64,000 nt of DNA. Origin: Leuctra nigra. Its lineage: Eukaryota; Arthropoda; Insecta; Plecoptera; Leuctridae. Of the stretch, positions 1-10,149 are shown one piece after another. Positions within the stretch are counted from its first letter, which is position 1, and every line of letters begins with the position of its first letter. The notes under the pieces were generated by a model. That model saw only the letters and a list, made by a program, of their open reading frames with translations, was not told where the DNA came from and ran no database searches. The stretch covers positions 19,028,309 to 19,092,308 of the forward strand of contig OW203766.1 of the NCBI GenBank assembly GCA_934045905.1, in the 5' to 3' direction. Position numbers and translations under genes: made by a program.

Positions 1-1746
1 AAGGTTTAGAAATACATTTAGATGTATAGAATAACGTAAAAGGTTTCAGTTAAGGTTACGGTTTAAAGTTTAGTTTTACGTTTAGATGTTTCGAATATTG
101 TAATAGGTTTAGGTAATGTTTACGGTTTAAGGTTTAGTTTTGCGTATATATGTTTAGACTATTGTATTAGGTTAGGTTAAGTTTACGGTTTAAGGTATAG
201 TTTAACAATTAGATGTTTAGAATATTGTATAAAGTTAAGAATAAGTTTGCGGTTTAAGGTTTAGTATACATTTAGATGTTTAGAATATTGTATTATGTTC
301 AGATTAAGTTTACGGTTTTAGGTTTAGTTTTACGATTAGATGTTTAAAATATTGTATAAGGTATGGGTTAAGTATACGGTTTAAGGTTTAGTTTTACATT
401 TAGTTGTTTAGAATATTGTATTATGTTTAGATTAAGTTTACGGTTTAAGGTTTAGTTTTACAATTAGATGTTTAAAATATTATATTAGGTTAAGGTTAAG
501 TTTCCGGTTTAAGGTTTAGTTTTACGTTTAGTTGTTTAAAATATTGTATAAGGTATGGGTTAAGTTTACGGTATAAGGTTAAGTATTACGTTTAGATGTT
601 TAGAATATTGTATTAGGTTGAGGTTAAGTTTAAGGGTTAAGGTTTAGTTTTATATTTAGATGTTAAAATAATGTAAGGTATGTGTAAGGTTTACGGTTTA
701 AGGTTAAGTTTTACATTTAGATGTTTAGAATATTGTATTAGGTTCAGATTAAGTTTACGGTTTAAGGTTTTATTTTACATTAGATGTTTAGAATATTGTA
801 TTAGGTTCAAGTTAAGTTTACGGTTTAAGGTTTAGTTTTATATTTAGTTGTTTAGAATATTGTATTATGTTCAGGATAAGTTTATGATTTAGGGTTTAGT
901 TTTACGTTTAGATGTTTTAAATTGTGTATAAGGTTAAGGTTAAGGTTACGGTTTAAGGTTTAGTTTTACATTGAGTTGTTTGGAATATTGTATTATGTTA
1001 AGGTTAAGTTTACGGTTTAAGGTTTAGTTTCACCTTTAGATGTTTAGAATATTGTATTCGGTTAAGGTTAAGTTTCCGGTTTAAGGTTTAGTTTTACGTT
1101 TAGTTGTTTAAAATATTGTATTCGGTTAAGGTTAAGTTTCCGGTTTAAGGTTTAGTTTTACTTTTAGCTCTTTAAAATATTGTATAAGGTATGGGTTAAG
1201 TTAACGGTTTAAGGATAAGTTTTACGTTTAGATGTTTAGAATATTGTATAAGTTATGGGCTAAGTTTACCGTTTAAGGTTTAGTTTTACATTAAGTTGTT
1301 AAGAATATTGTATTATGTTTCGGTTAAGTTTACGGTTTAAGGATTAGTGTTACATTTAGATGTTTAGAATATTTTATTAGGTTTAGGTTAAGTTTCCGGT
1401 TTAAGGTTTAGTTTAACGTTTAGTTGTTTAAAATATTGTATTAGGTTCAGGTTAAGTTTACGGTTTAAGGTTTAGTTTTACATTTAGTTGTTTAGAATAT
1501 TGTATAAGGTTGAGGTTAAGTTTATGATTTAAGGTTTAGTATTACATTTATATGTTAAAATATTGTATTATGTTTGGGTTAAGTTTACGGTTTAAATTTA
1601 GTTTTAGCTTCAGATGTTTAGAATATTGTATTATAGGTATGGGTTGAGTTTACGGTTTAAGGTTTAGTGTCATAATTAGATGTTTAGAATAATGTATTAG
1701 GCTTAGGTTAAAGTTATGGTTTATGGGTTAGTTTTACATTTATATA
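1..1746. repeat. 64-bp satellite array
   Basis: About 27 degenerate head-to-tail monomers. The landmark GTTTACGGTTTAAGG recurs at 181, 245, 308, 372, 436, 500 and 564, so the period is 63-64 bp. Each monomer also carries TTTAGATGTTTAGAATATTG and a TTAGGTTAAGG-like segment. The + strand is almost devoid of C while the other strand is almost devoid of G. The array runs off the left edge and decays by about 1746. Telomere-like words (TTAGG) occur but are not in a regular 5-mer array, so I call it a satellite and not a telomere. Confidence 0.93.
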
Positions 1747-2392
1747 TTTATGTTCTTCTAGAATTGAATATGCTGTGTAGTCAATAAATTAAATATTGTA
1801 ATTGGTAATTACTTTCAAAATATTATTTAACATATTATTATTTGCTTTCGTTTACATAACAACATTTTCTTCATCTACATTCTACCTGACTTAGCCAACA
1901 CAATTCTACAACTAGCCCTCTAAAAGAGGGGTTGTATCAGTTTATTTATATACTTATCGTGAGTAATATGTTATCTCGCGTATCCCGGGTAGGTCAACAG
2001 CTGCTGCCGAGTGCAATTCTACGACGCGGAGAATGCCTGTTGTCAACGAAATGTAGGGATGTTTTAGGAATAATTGTGATGGAAACAATACTGGTAGCAA
2101 ACTAACTGGCAACAATACAACAATACTGGCATAAGTACTAAATAACGAAATAACCCTCTCTTTTTTTGAGTGGATGATTTTAAAACTAGGAAAACGCTCA
2201 GCGTAACGCACTGATGAGCGTGCACCGGTACGTGCAAATTCTCGAACGGGAATTGCGTACACAACGTACAGAAAACATAAACATCTATTGAAATGAAATG
2301 AAATATGAGTCAGTCAATCAACATAAAAATATATGTTTATCGATGAGTATGTAAGTTTTTGTGGAAAACTTCCGAGGAGTCAGGAGGCTCGA
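1747..2392. other. Gene-free AT-rich stretch
   Basis: I see no credible gene. The open frames here start on non-ATG codons or run through repeats. Positions 2186-2227 carry a copy of a dispersed motif (CTAGGAAAACGCT...TGATGAGCG) that also occurs at 15310, 45878 (reverse) and 61731. Confidence 0.6.
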
Positions 2393-2466
2393 GCCACCGA
2401 ACCGGGGCACGAACCCGGGACCTCTCACTTGCCGGGCGAGTGCTCTACCAACTGAATTACCCGGTC
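2393..2466 (-). repeat. tRNA-like sequence, probably SINE head
   Basis: Read on the minus strand, this has a D-arm-like segment (AATTCAGTTGGTAGAGC), an anticodon-like stem CTCGC/GTGAG enclosing CCGGCAA, and a T-arm with perfect CCGGG/CCCGG stem. The T-loop is TTCGTGC instead of TTCGANN, position 33 is not T, and the D stem and acceptor stem are imperfect. It therefore looks like a decayed tRNA or a tRNA-derived SINE head (Ala-GGC-like loop), not a working tRNA gene. Confidence 0.55.
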
Positions 2467-3635
2467 GGACGGACGGACATATAAGACACAACGCACTGAT
2501 GATTGTTACGTGATCTCCGAGAAGGATAAAATGAAGGTAGAGAATGCTCTCTACGAACTGTCATACCACCGCTGACGATACTGTCGACCCTCTTTGCAAC
2601 TCGAGTAAAAGTAAAACGAGTTGCAGTCAGACAAACGGAAAAACAATAATCATATCATTTACTTATTTCCACAACATACCTATTTATTTTTGACATCTCT
2701 GTTCACACAAGGTGGTGTTTTTATATCTGAAAAAATAACTGTGAACTTTTAAAAAGTTAATATTTTTGGCCGTGAAAAAGATGAAACTTACCCAACACTG
2801 CTGGTTACATCACCTGTTACCGCGTCACTGCCGATCACTGCCGACCTCTAGCTGCTCAGAAGAATAGATGGAATGTGTTTTTCCTTGCCGTGCTGCCGAC
2901 TTGAAAACCCTCGAACTGCAAACTGTTGCAATACTTTCACATTTCATGGGAATAAATATACCTTTGTTCGTATTCCTGTGCTCTATCTGACTACCATCAA
3001 TCGATTTAACTATCCGGGCAACAGGCACTGATCTCCATGTACTTCCACTTCGTTGCGTGGATTGCGCATTGAATCCCTTTAGCATTAGTCCCAGTGAAGT
3101 CGAAAATACATTAGAAAAATGTTCCTTTTCAAGTTCATCAATTTGTAAAAGCCTTTTACACGATCTAAATCATTTCTAAAATCACTTTGAATCAACTAAA
3201 TCATTACATCAGTCATTAGTTTACTATTTAATGAACACGTTTTAGTTACATTAGTTATAATTTGTTACAAAACCACAAAGTTATTACGGCGGTGACTTAG
3301 AAAATGTTGACTTCACTCGCATAGCATTGATAAGCAATCCACGTGTTATATATCAGTGGCAACAGGATGCATTGTTAAATACTACTTACTGTTGTGATAC
3401 ATATTGTTGACAATCATCCTGAAAATCCTCAATTCTTGTTCTTTCAAGTTTTTAAACCATTCTTGTTTTCATTGTTTCTTGTACTATTGTTTTCTTGTAC
3501 TACAATTCACGACTAGGTTGTATGGAAGACCATTGTATATTATGTTAATTAATATAAAACAATGAATGCCGCAATTTTTGTTAATGTACCTAATTGACAA
3601 AATAAAGATACTTGAACTTGAACTGAAATTTTACC
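2467..3635. other. Gene-free stretch with LINE-like tail
   Basis: No gene is recognised. At 3600-3624, AATAAAG followed by repeated ACTTGA-type words (ATACTTGAACTTGAAC) resembles the short tandem tail of a 5'-truncated non-LTR retrotransposon. It lies immediately upstream of the inverted-repeat element at 3643. Confidence 0.4.
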
Positions 3636-3642
3636 CCTTGGT

Positions 3643-4090
3643 CAGAGCGAATGGAAATCACAGCCTTGTATACCTAAGATGAATAGTGTATCCACTGAGC
3701 ACAAAAACGTGTAACATTTTTTGAGAATAAAATATGACCTTGAACTGTCTCGAGAACGACGCGATCCTGGCGGCATATGGGGGAACTACATAGTGTTAAG
3801 TTTTTATTATCTTATTTACCCTTTGTTATTGCATTTATTAAACCAAAGTTGTTTTATTTAAATAATAATATAATAATAATTCAAAATATGTTCCTAAAAT
3901 GGCATTTTGAATGAGAAATTATATTAAAATTTCATAGTTGAATCTTTGACCGCAGCGCAGACTAGCGCTGCGATCGAGAGACAATCAAATTCGCCGCCCA
4001 AAATCATCTACATTCGGCCCATTGTTAAATATGTTCAGTGGATACACTATTCATCTTAGGTATACAAGGCTGTGTTTTCCATTCACTCTG
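3643..4090. mobile_element. Non-autonomous inverted-repeat DNA element (MITE)
   Basis: The ends are inverted repeats of about 56 bp. The left arm, from CAGAGCGAATGG through CCTTGTATACC to GTGTATCCACTGA (3643-3698), is matched by the reverse complement of 4035-4090 with few mismatches. The 7-bp direct repeat CCTTGGT directly abuts both outer ends (3636-3642 and 4091-4097) and is a convincing target-site duplication. The interior is AT-rich and has no ORF. A CAGAG terminus would fit a hAT-like family, but hAT duplications are usually 8 bp, so the superfamily is uncertain. Confidence 0.85.
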
Positions 4091-4097
4091 CCTTGGT

Positions 4098-5289
4098 TCC
4101 CGGCAATCCGCAGTACGTGTAAGTTAGAATGGGTGCCTGCTAACTAGGCGCGGACCATTGACTCTTTTGAGTGCCCAAAAAGAAAGATATCCAATGCGTT
4201 GTCCTAAGTAGCATCACGTATGAATGAATAATGTATAATATCAAAACAAACTAGATTTGAAAATATAATGGAATTTATGCATAATACCAAAGATAATACA
4301 TTACAACACAATATAGATTGTATTTTCTATGGATTTTTCCTCATCTCGCAGTTTTTATTGATATTGAAACATTTTTTTAATGGTTATTGTGAAATAAAAA
4401 CTATAATTTAATACATACATAAGTACTTACAATAACATGAAGAGTATAGGTATACAAATTCTTTTTAAATTACATACCTACTTAATTAAAAAAAAATATT
4501 TCAACTTCCAAGAAGGGGTGTTGTTTGCGAAGATATTTAATTATGCGTTGCGTCATGTAGCAATCAACAGAAAACAAAGGATCTGCATTTCATGATTGTT
4601 GTGTTTTACATAAACGTCAGATTCCAATCTTCAAGATTCTCGTGAAGATTTCATCCTCAACATCCAAGGTGCCGTTTGAATTATAATTACATTTTCTGTC
4701 AATCTTAAAACATAAATAACCAGAACCCATATGTCATGGTCTACCGAAAACAAATCGTGGCGATCGTTCTTCAGTCTTCACATGATTTTCTTTGTGGGTT
4801 TCATGCGATTTGATTAATTGTTCCCGGAAAAAAGGAACGATGAGTACTAATTAATTATGTATGTGTATGTTCTCCTTCCATCATGCTTTTTTTATCTAGA
4901 CCTCTCACAATTTACGACTGCCGCAGAAATTTCGACAAGAATAAATTAATAATTTAAGAAATAAATAATCATACAAATAATTAAATTAATAAATACCCAT
5001 TAGAAAGCAAGCTAGAATGATAAATAAATAATCTAGTCGGGCGTTAGCTCGACGTGCCAAGCACCGCTCTATACAACGTGCGAGCTTACTACCACGACTG
5101 TATACAGCAAGCGCTTCGGGCCCGATTTCGGGGTGTCAGTACGCATGCAAGCATTTAGAAATTAAAGTTGAAAACCATGGTTATCGGGTATATTTAGCCA
5201 CCTGACAACACCTAACCAAATACCAAAGTGCTGCGATCATCCCTTCGGGGTGAATTTTGGGCCTCAAACATGCAAGGATTGACTTTCAT

Positions 5290-5290
<1 letters not shown>
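4098..5290. other. Gene-free stretch
   Basis: AT-rich DNA without a credible ORF. The part 5040-5280 is richer in GC and contains short echoed words (CTTCGGGCCCGATTTCGGGG, CCCTTCGGGGTG) but no gene. Confidence 0.5.

Positions 5291-5325
<35 letters not shown>
5291..5325. repeat. (TTAG)n microsatellite
   Basis: Eight and a half uninterrupted TTAG units. Confidence 0.95.
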
Positions 5326-5326
<1 letters not shown>

Positions 5327-5668
5327 GCACGGCCGGTTTGTTTGCCCATCTCCACAGGTTACACGGTTTGGTCTAGAGAGTTGAAATTTGGCAGAGACAT
5401 AGAGTCATATTTATAGCAGTGCCCTTTGAAAGAAAATCTGAAAAATTTTGACCGGAAGTGAAGTTATTACAATTTTAAATTTTAAATATTTTAAAAGTCA
5501 AACGGGTCCATCGAGAGTTTTGAAATTTGGCAACAATAAAGACAATGTATTGCTAGACACACCACTTCAAGAAAAATCAATAAATTTAAACCGGAAGTGG
5601 GAAAATTATCAATATTTACGTTCCGCCTTTCTTCTTTGATACACTAAACAGCGGCTTTAATTTCCATC

Positions 5669-5737
5669 GGGCTGATAGCTCAGTTAGGAAGGTAGCTGGC
5701 TTCGACTTCTGCATAACGCGTTCGATTCCCGATCCCG
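5669..5737 (+). repeat. tRNA-like module 0
   Basis: It contains an A-box-like TAGCTCAGTTAGG and a perfect B-box core GTTCGATTCC, followed by a T-run (5744-5752) that could terminate Pol III. The anticodon and acceptor stems do not form, so it is not a functional tRNA. It is preceded by the same CTTTCTTCTTTGATA leader as the next two modules although its body differs. Confidence 0.55.
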
Positions 5738-5978
5738 GAAAACTTTTTTTTCATATATTATTTTTTAATTTGTATAAGTGATGATATAAATAAGGATATA
5801 TATTCAAATGAGAGGTCCAGGGATGCTGTGTAGATCATCAATAGACCGAAACATCGCAATCGCGGCACGCCAGTTGCCATCGTGAACACTGAAGATATCA
5901 GGGAAACAGAAAAACTCGCACGTCGTTTTACGTTCCGCTATTCTTCTTTGATACTATACAGACTGCTTTGGTTTCTGT

Positions 5979-6053
5979 GTGGCGAATTGGCTCGATCACA
6001 TGAGGCATGAGACTTCGAACACGGCGTTGACGGGTTCGATCCCCGTACCAAAC
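5979..6053 (+). repeat. tRNA-like module 1
   Basis: It has an A-box-like TGGCGAATTGG, a canonical T-arm (ACGGG, loop TTCGATC, CCCGT) and a following T-rich tract. The acceptor stem is absent in the expected place, so it is a tRNA-derived SINE module and not a tRNA gene. Confidence 0.6.
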
Positions 6054-6920
6054 GTTTTATTTTTTATCTTTTTATTTACTTAAAAAATGTTTAACCTTCT
6101 TGTGTATATATTCAAAATGTTAGTCCGAATACATTCAACGATTACAATAGCTACTCTTTTTAATATTATTCTCATTGGACTCTAATAATGATTGTCAATG
6201 TACACGTTGTACGTAAAGTTGTGCAATAAAACAATTCGTGGTCATGCTAATCTACAGAATCTTGGTGGCTCAGTTACTAAACTAGAAACCACACAAGAAA
6301 GGCTCCATTACTGGGTGCATTAGGTTGTCACAGCTTTTAATTTACTAGAATTATTTAATTATGTAAAATTCAGTTAATTAAGTAAATAGTAAAATTCAGT
6401 GAAGGCTCCATAACTAATATTCAGAGTATTAGGTGTTTACAACTTTTCATTTGTCACACTTATTTAATTATTTAAAATAGAGTTAATTTGTCAATATTGG
6501 TGGCTCAACAAGAAACAAGAACAACACGAAACAAGAAACCACACAAAAAGGCTCCATTACGTGCATCCATTACGTGCATTAGGTTCTAAATTAATTTAAT
6601 TATTTTAATTATGCTAATTTGTCAATCTTGATGGCTCAGTTACGAAACAATAAACCACACAAAAAGGCTCCATTACTAGGTATATTAGGTGCTCTTTGCT
6701 CCTAATACTCTAAGAGACTAATGCTCTGGTGCTCTGGTACATTTTTAATAAATGAGACTACCAATGGGTGCTGTGAAGATCATCAATAGACAGAAACATC
6801 GCCATCGCGGCACGCCGGTTGCCATCGTGAACAGTGAAGATATCAGGGAAACAGGAATTGCGCACGTCGTTTTACGCTCTACCTTTCTTCTTTGATATAC
6901 TACACAGGTTTAATTTCAGT

Positions 6921-6997
6921 GTGGCGAATTGGCTCGGTCACATGAGGCAAGTGACTTCGATCACGGCGTTGCCGGGTTCGATCCCCGTAACAAATGT
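6921..6997 (+). repeat. tRNA-like module 2
   Basis: This is the tandem copy of module 1, with A-box TGGCGAATTGG and B-box GGTTCGATCCC conserved. Substitutions lie mostly outside the two boxes. Confidence 0.6.
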
Positions 6998-7700
6998 TTT
7001 ATTTTTTTATCTTTTTCTTTACTTAAAAAATGTTTAACCTTCTTGTGTATATTCAAAATGTTAATCCGAATACATTCAACGATTACATAGCAACTCTTTT
7101 TAATATTATACTCATTGGACTCTAATAATGATTGTCAATGTACACGTTGTACGTAAAGTTGTGCAATAAAACAATTCGTGGTCATGCTAATCAACAGAAT
7201 CTTGGTGGCTCAGTTACTAAACTAGAAACCACACAAAAAAGGCTCCATTACTGGGTGCATAAGGTTGTCACAGCTTTTAATTTATCCGAATTATTTAATT
7301 ATGTAAAATTCAGGTAATTTAGTAAATAGTAAAATTCAGTAAAGGCTCCATTACTAATATTCAGTGTATTACGTGTTTACAACTTTTCATTTGTCACACT
7401 TATATATTATTTAAAATAGAGTTAATTTGTCAATATTGGTGGCTCAACAAGAAACAAGAACAACACGAAACAAGAAACCACACAAAAAGGCTCCATTACG
7501 TGCATCCATTACGTGATCACAACTTTAAGTTTCTAAAATAAATTTAATTATTTTAATTATGCAAATTTGTCGATCTTGATGGTTCAGATACGAAACAAGA
7601 AACCACACAAAATGGCTCCATTACTAGGTTTATTAGGTGTTTACAACTTAGTAAAAATTATTTCATTATTTCAGATGTTGTAATCTGTCAATCTTAGAAG

Positions 7701-8908
7701 CTCGGTTACAATAAACAAGAAACTACACTAAATGGTCCATGATAATTAATGGAAATCTGTGGGTATGAGAGATTTAAATTTCATTTCATCATCCAACAAT
7801 GCTTACGTTAAAAAGTTAGAATAATAAAACGCTTTTAAATTATCATGATTTATTTCCAAACTGTGAGTCAAAGTCTCATCAAGTGACATTGTTTAATGGA
7901 AATAAATGAAACTGAAACTGATGTTCCTCCTAATCTGACACTAATAAAATAAACATTGGTTTTGATGCGAACGTTATATACGGAAGTGGTCTGGCTTGTT
8001 TACATCGGCAATACAATAATATTCTTCAAGTATCTAGGCAATAGCACGAAGTAGTTTCCTGGTTTGAAAATATGGAAATATTATCTTCCACAGCAACATC
8101 ACAAAACAATATAATAATTACTAAATAAGATCAGTAGACTAATTAAAATGCAAGCTAGATAACTGTTTACAAGTACCTATAGAAGAAGACAACAATACTA
8201 AATGGACTTCGATCGTATTTGCCATGAACAAACAAATGTAAACATTAAGTTGACCTGTCAGGGAGAGGCAGAGAGGTGGAGATGCCAGGTATAGGCCGGC
8301 CCATGCTATCCGTGTACATAGGCGAGTAAGGCGGGTAGCGTAAATTTCATCACCCGTCATACTCCTTCCCACCAGCACTATAAACACCAGGTAGCTCAGC
8401 TAGTTAATCTTAACTAAGTTCCTTTTAAGTTACATTGCCTTCCAAAAACCATCCGGATTTTATTTAAAATGTGTTGTAAACATCTGTAAGCCAGCACGCT
8501 TTAACAATTGAGTTTATACTTCGGAACTTTGACATAAAAAAGTGAACATGGGAGAATTTAAAAATGAGGAAACGTATTTTCAATCATCTTTCGTGTACCT
8601 TTCAGTTTACCAAGTGGCGACAAATACGCGTTTTACGAGATGAACGCACAAATTCCGGTCTACACCGGAACAATACACCTACAATTTACGTTATTCACAT
8701 GACTCAAAGCTGTGAACTTTTAACAAATTATAATTTGATATAACTCAAATTCAACCAAAAGAAATTGACCCTTTCGTTATACTAACTTCGGAACTATTGA
8801 AAGAAAAACAGAAAACTTTAGACAAGAAGTGACGTTGTTGGCGTTAACTGTGATGAGGTAACACTTAATGATCAGTGAAAGCTGCTATAAACTTATACCC
8901 CATATGAC
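7701..8908. other. Gene-free stretch with possible LINE/SINE tail
   Basis: At 7901-7920, AATAAATG followed by two ACTGAA units resembles a retroelement 3' tail that could close the preceding repeat block. No gene is seen in the remainder. Confidence 0.4.
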
Positions 8909-9641
8909 ATGTTGTAAAAAAACAAAAACTTGTAAAAAAAACTGCCAAGCACCTTCCCACTTAAAACAATTGAGATCTAAAAGAAGGGTCAAGCAATAAT
9001 ATATTGTTTAAACATTTTCGCACTTAAAATTAGTGAAATCATTTCGCCCAGTTACTGCCGCCAAGCACAACACTAAAAACCTAATGTTGTGTCCAAATTT
9101 GAAGAATACAATCTAAGTGAACCATCATTGTAAATTTAACAAAATTATAAAAATTAAAAACGACTTCAAAATAAATTTAAAATTGAAATTAAAAAAATTA
9201 AAAATAAAGCTTGGCGCATTGAATTTGCACCGACCATATTGTAGACTTCCTCTATCTTCTTCCTACTTTCTGTCTTTCTTCGGCTCCTTTATCGTCATCT
9301 TCTTTCTTATGTTGCCTTCTTCTTGACACAATGCGCCTAGCTTTATTTTTAATTTTTTTAATTTCAATTTTAAATTTATTTTGAAGTCGTTTTTAATTTT
9401 TATAATTTTGTTAAATTTACAATGATGGTTCACTTAGATTGTATTCTTCAAATTTGGACACAACATTAGGTTTTTAGTGTTGTGCTTGGCGGCAGTAACT
9501 GGGCGAAATGATTTCACTAATTTTAAGTGCGAAAATGTTTAAACAATATATTATTGCTTGACCCTTCTTTTAGATCTCAATTGTTTTAAGTGGGAAGGTG
9601 CTTGGCAGTTTTTTTTACAAGTTTTTGTTTTTTTACAACAT
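8909..9641. repeat. Near-perfect 313-bp inverted repeat with 107-bp loop
   Basis: The left arm 8909-9221 is the reverse complement of the right arm 9329-9641. Position sums are constant at 18550 from the outer ATGTTGT/ACAACAT to the inner GCGCATTG/CAATGCGC, so there is no net indel. I noticed one mismatch near 9213. The spacer 9222-9328 is strongly C/T-rich on the + strand. Transcription would give a hairpin of more than 300 bp. It could be a fold-back element, a young palindrome, a hairpin-RNA locus or an assembly artefact. Confidence 0.93.
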
Positions 9642-9706
9642 TATAAATACAAGTACGTTCCAAATATTTAAATAAGTTCTAAAATCTCGCTTGTCAGTGG
9701 CGCTGC

Positions 9707-9960
9707 TAGCGGTCATCCTGTGAACCTGACCATGTAGTTCGCGTGGCCGCCACCCGGCTACCAGCAGCACGGTCGCAGTTGTCGCGGAGCCTCACGTGCG
9801 ATTGGTCCTCGACTGTCCCGACGCGCCGGAATCCTCTAGCGGTCATCCCTTGAACCTGGTCATGTAGTTCGCGTGGCCGCCACCCGGCAACCAGCAGCAC
9901 GGTCGCAGTTGTCGCAAAGACACTCGCGCGATTGGTCCTCGACTGTCCCGACGCGCCGGA
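9707..9960. repeat. GC-rich 130-bp tandem duplication
   Basis: Two copies, 9707-9830 and 9837-9960, are offset by 130 bp. Both run from TAGCGGTCATCC through GTGGCCGCCACCCGGC and CACGGTCGCAGTTGTCGC to CCCGACGCGCCGGA. They are much richer in GC and CpG than the surroundings and lie just upstream of a first-exon candidate. Confidence 0.9.
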
Positions 9961-10021
9961 CTTGTGTGATATCGGCATTTAAACCCGCAACAAGTGTTTT
10001 GCGATCAACATGTAGTGTTTT

Positions 10022-10149
10022 ATCAGTGAAACAACTCTCTGCTGTGTGCTGTGTTGATGTTAGTGGTGTGTGTCGGTGGGAACTCGTAGTGAGTGAGTGA
10101 TGGAAAGAAGATCAGAACGTCAAGGATAAAGTTACCACATAAAAAAACA
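10022..10149 (+). other. Candidate non-coding first exon
   Basis: A TCAGTG initiator-like motif near 10025 is followed by about 125 bp of GT-rich sequence and a strong donor, ACA|GTAAGT, with the intron starting at 10150. The only ATG (10100) opens a ten-codon frame ending in TAA, as in a 5'UTR. GC-rich DNA lies upstream. Which gene it would serve is unknown; the large + strand gene 13 kb downstream is possible. Confidence 0.3.

Larger units (their letters stand above)
5618..7700 (+). repeat. Tandem tRNA-like cassette array (about 940-bp unit)
   Basis: Two consecutive units of about 940 bp are aligned by many anchors: CATCAATAGA at 5836 and 6781; TTCTTCTTTGAT at 5941 and 6885; GGCGAATTGG at 5981 and 6923; ATTGTCAATG at 6191 and 7131. 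The offset falls smoothly from 945 to 940. A partial third unit lies upstream (5618-5755). Each unit has a leader around TTTCTTCTTTGATA, then a tRNA-like body, a T-rich tract, and sub-repeats of about 100 bp (GGTGGCTCAGTTAC, GAAACCACACAAAAAGGCTCC). No protein-coding capacity is credible. Confidence 0.85.

Noticed and set aside
1..1746. Telomere at the left edge
   Set aside because: TTAGG words are irregular, the period is 64 bp, and the G-rich strand has the wrong polarity for a left chromosome end.
5979..6997. Functional tRNA genes
   Set aside because: T-arms are good but acceptor and anticodon stems do not form in either copy.
9117..9326. 69-codon ORF
   Set aside because: It starts on GTG and lies in the arm and loop of the inverted repeat.
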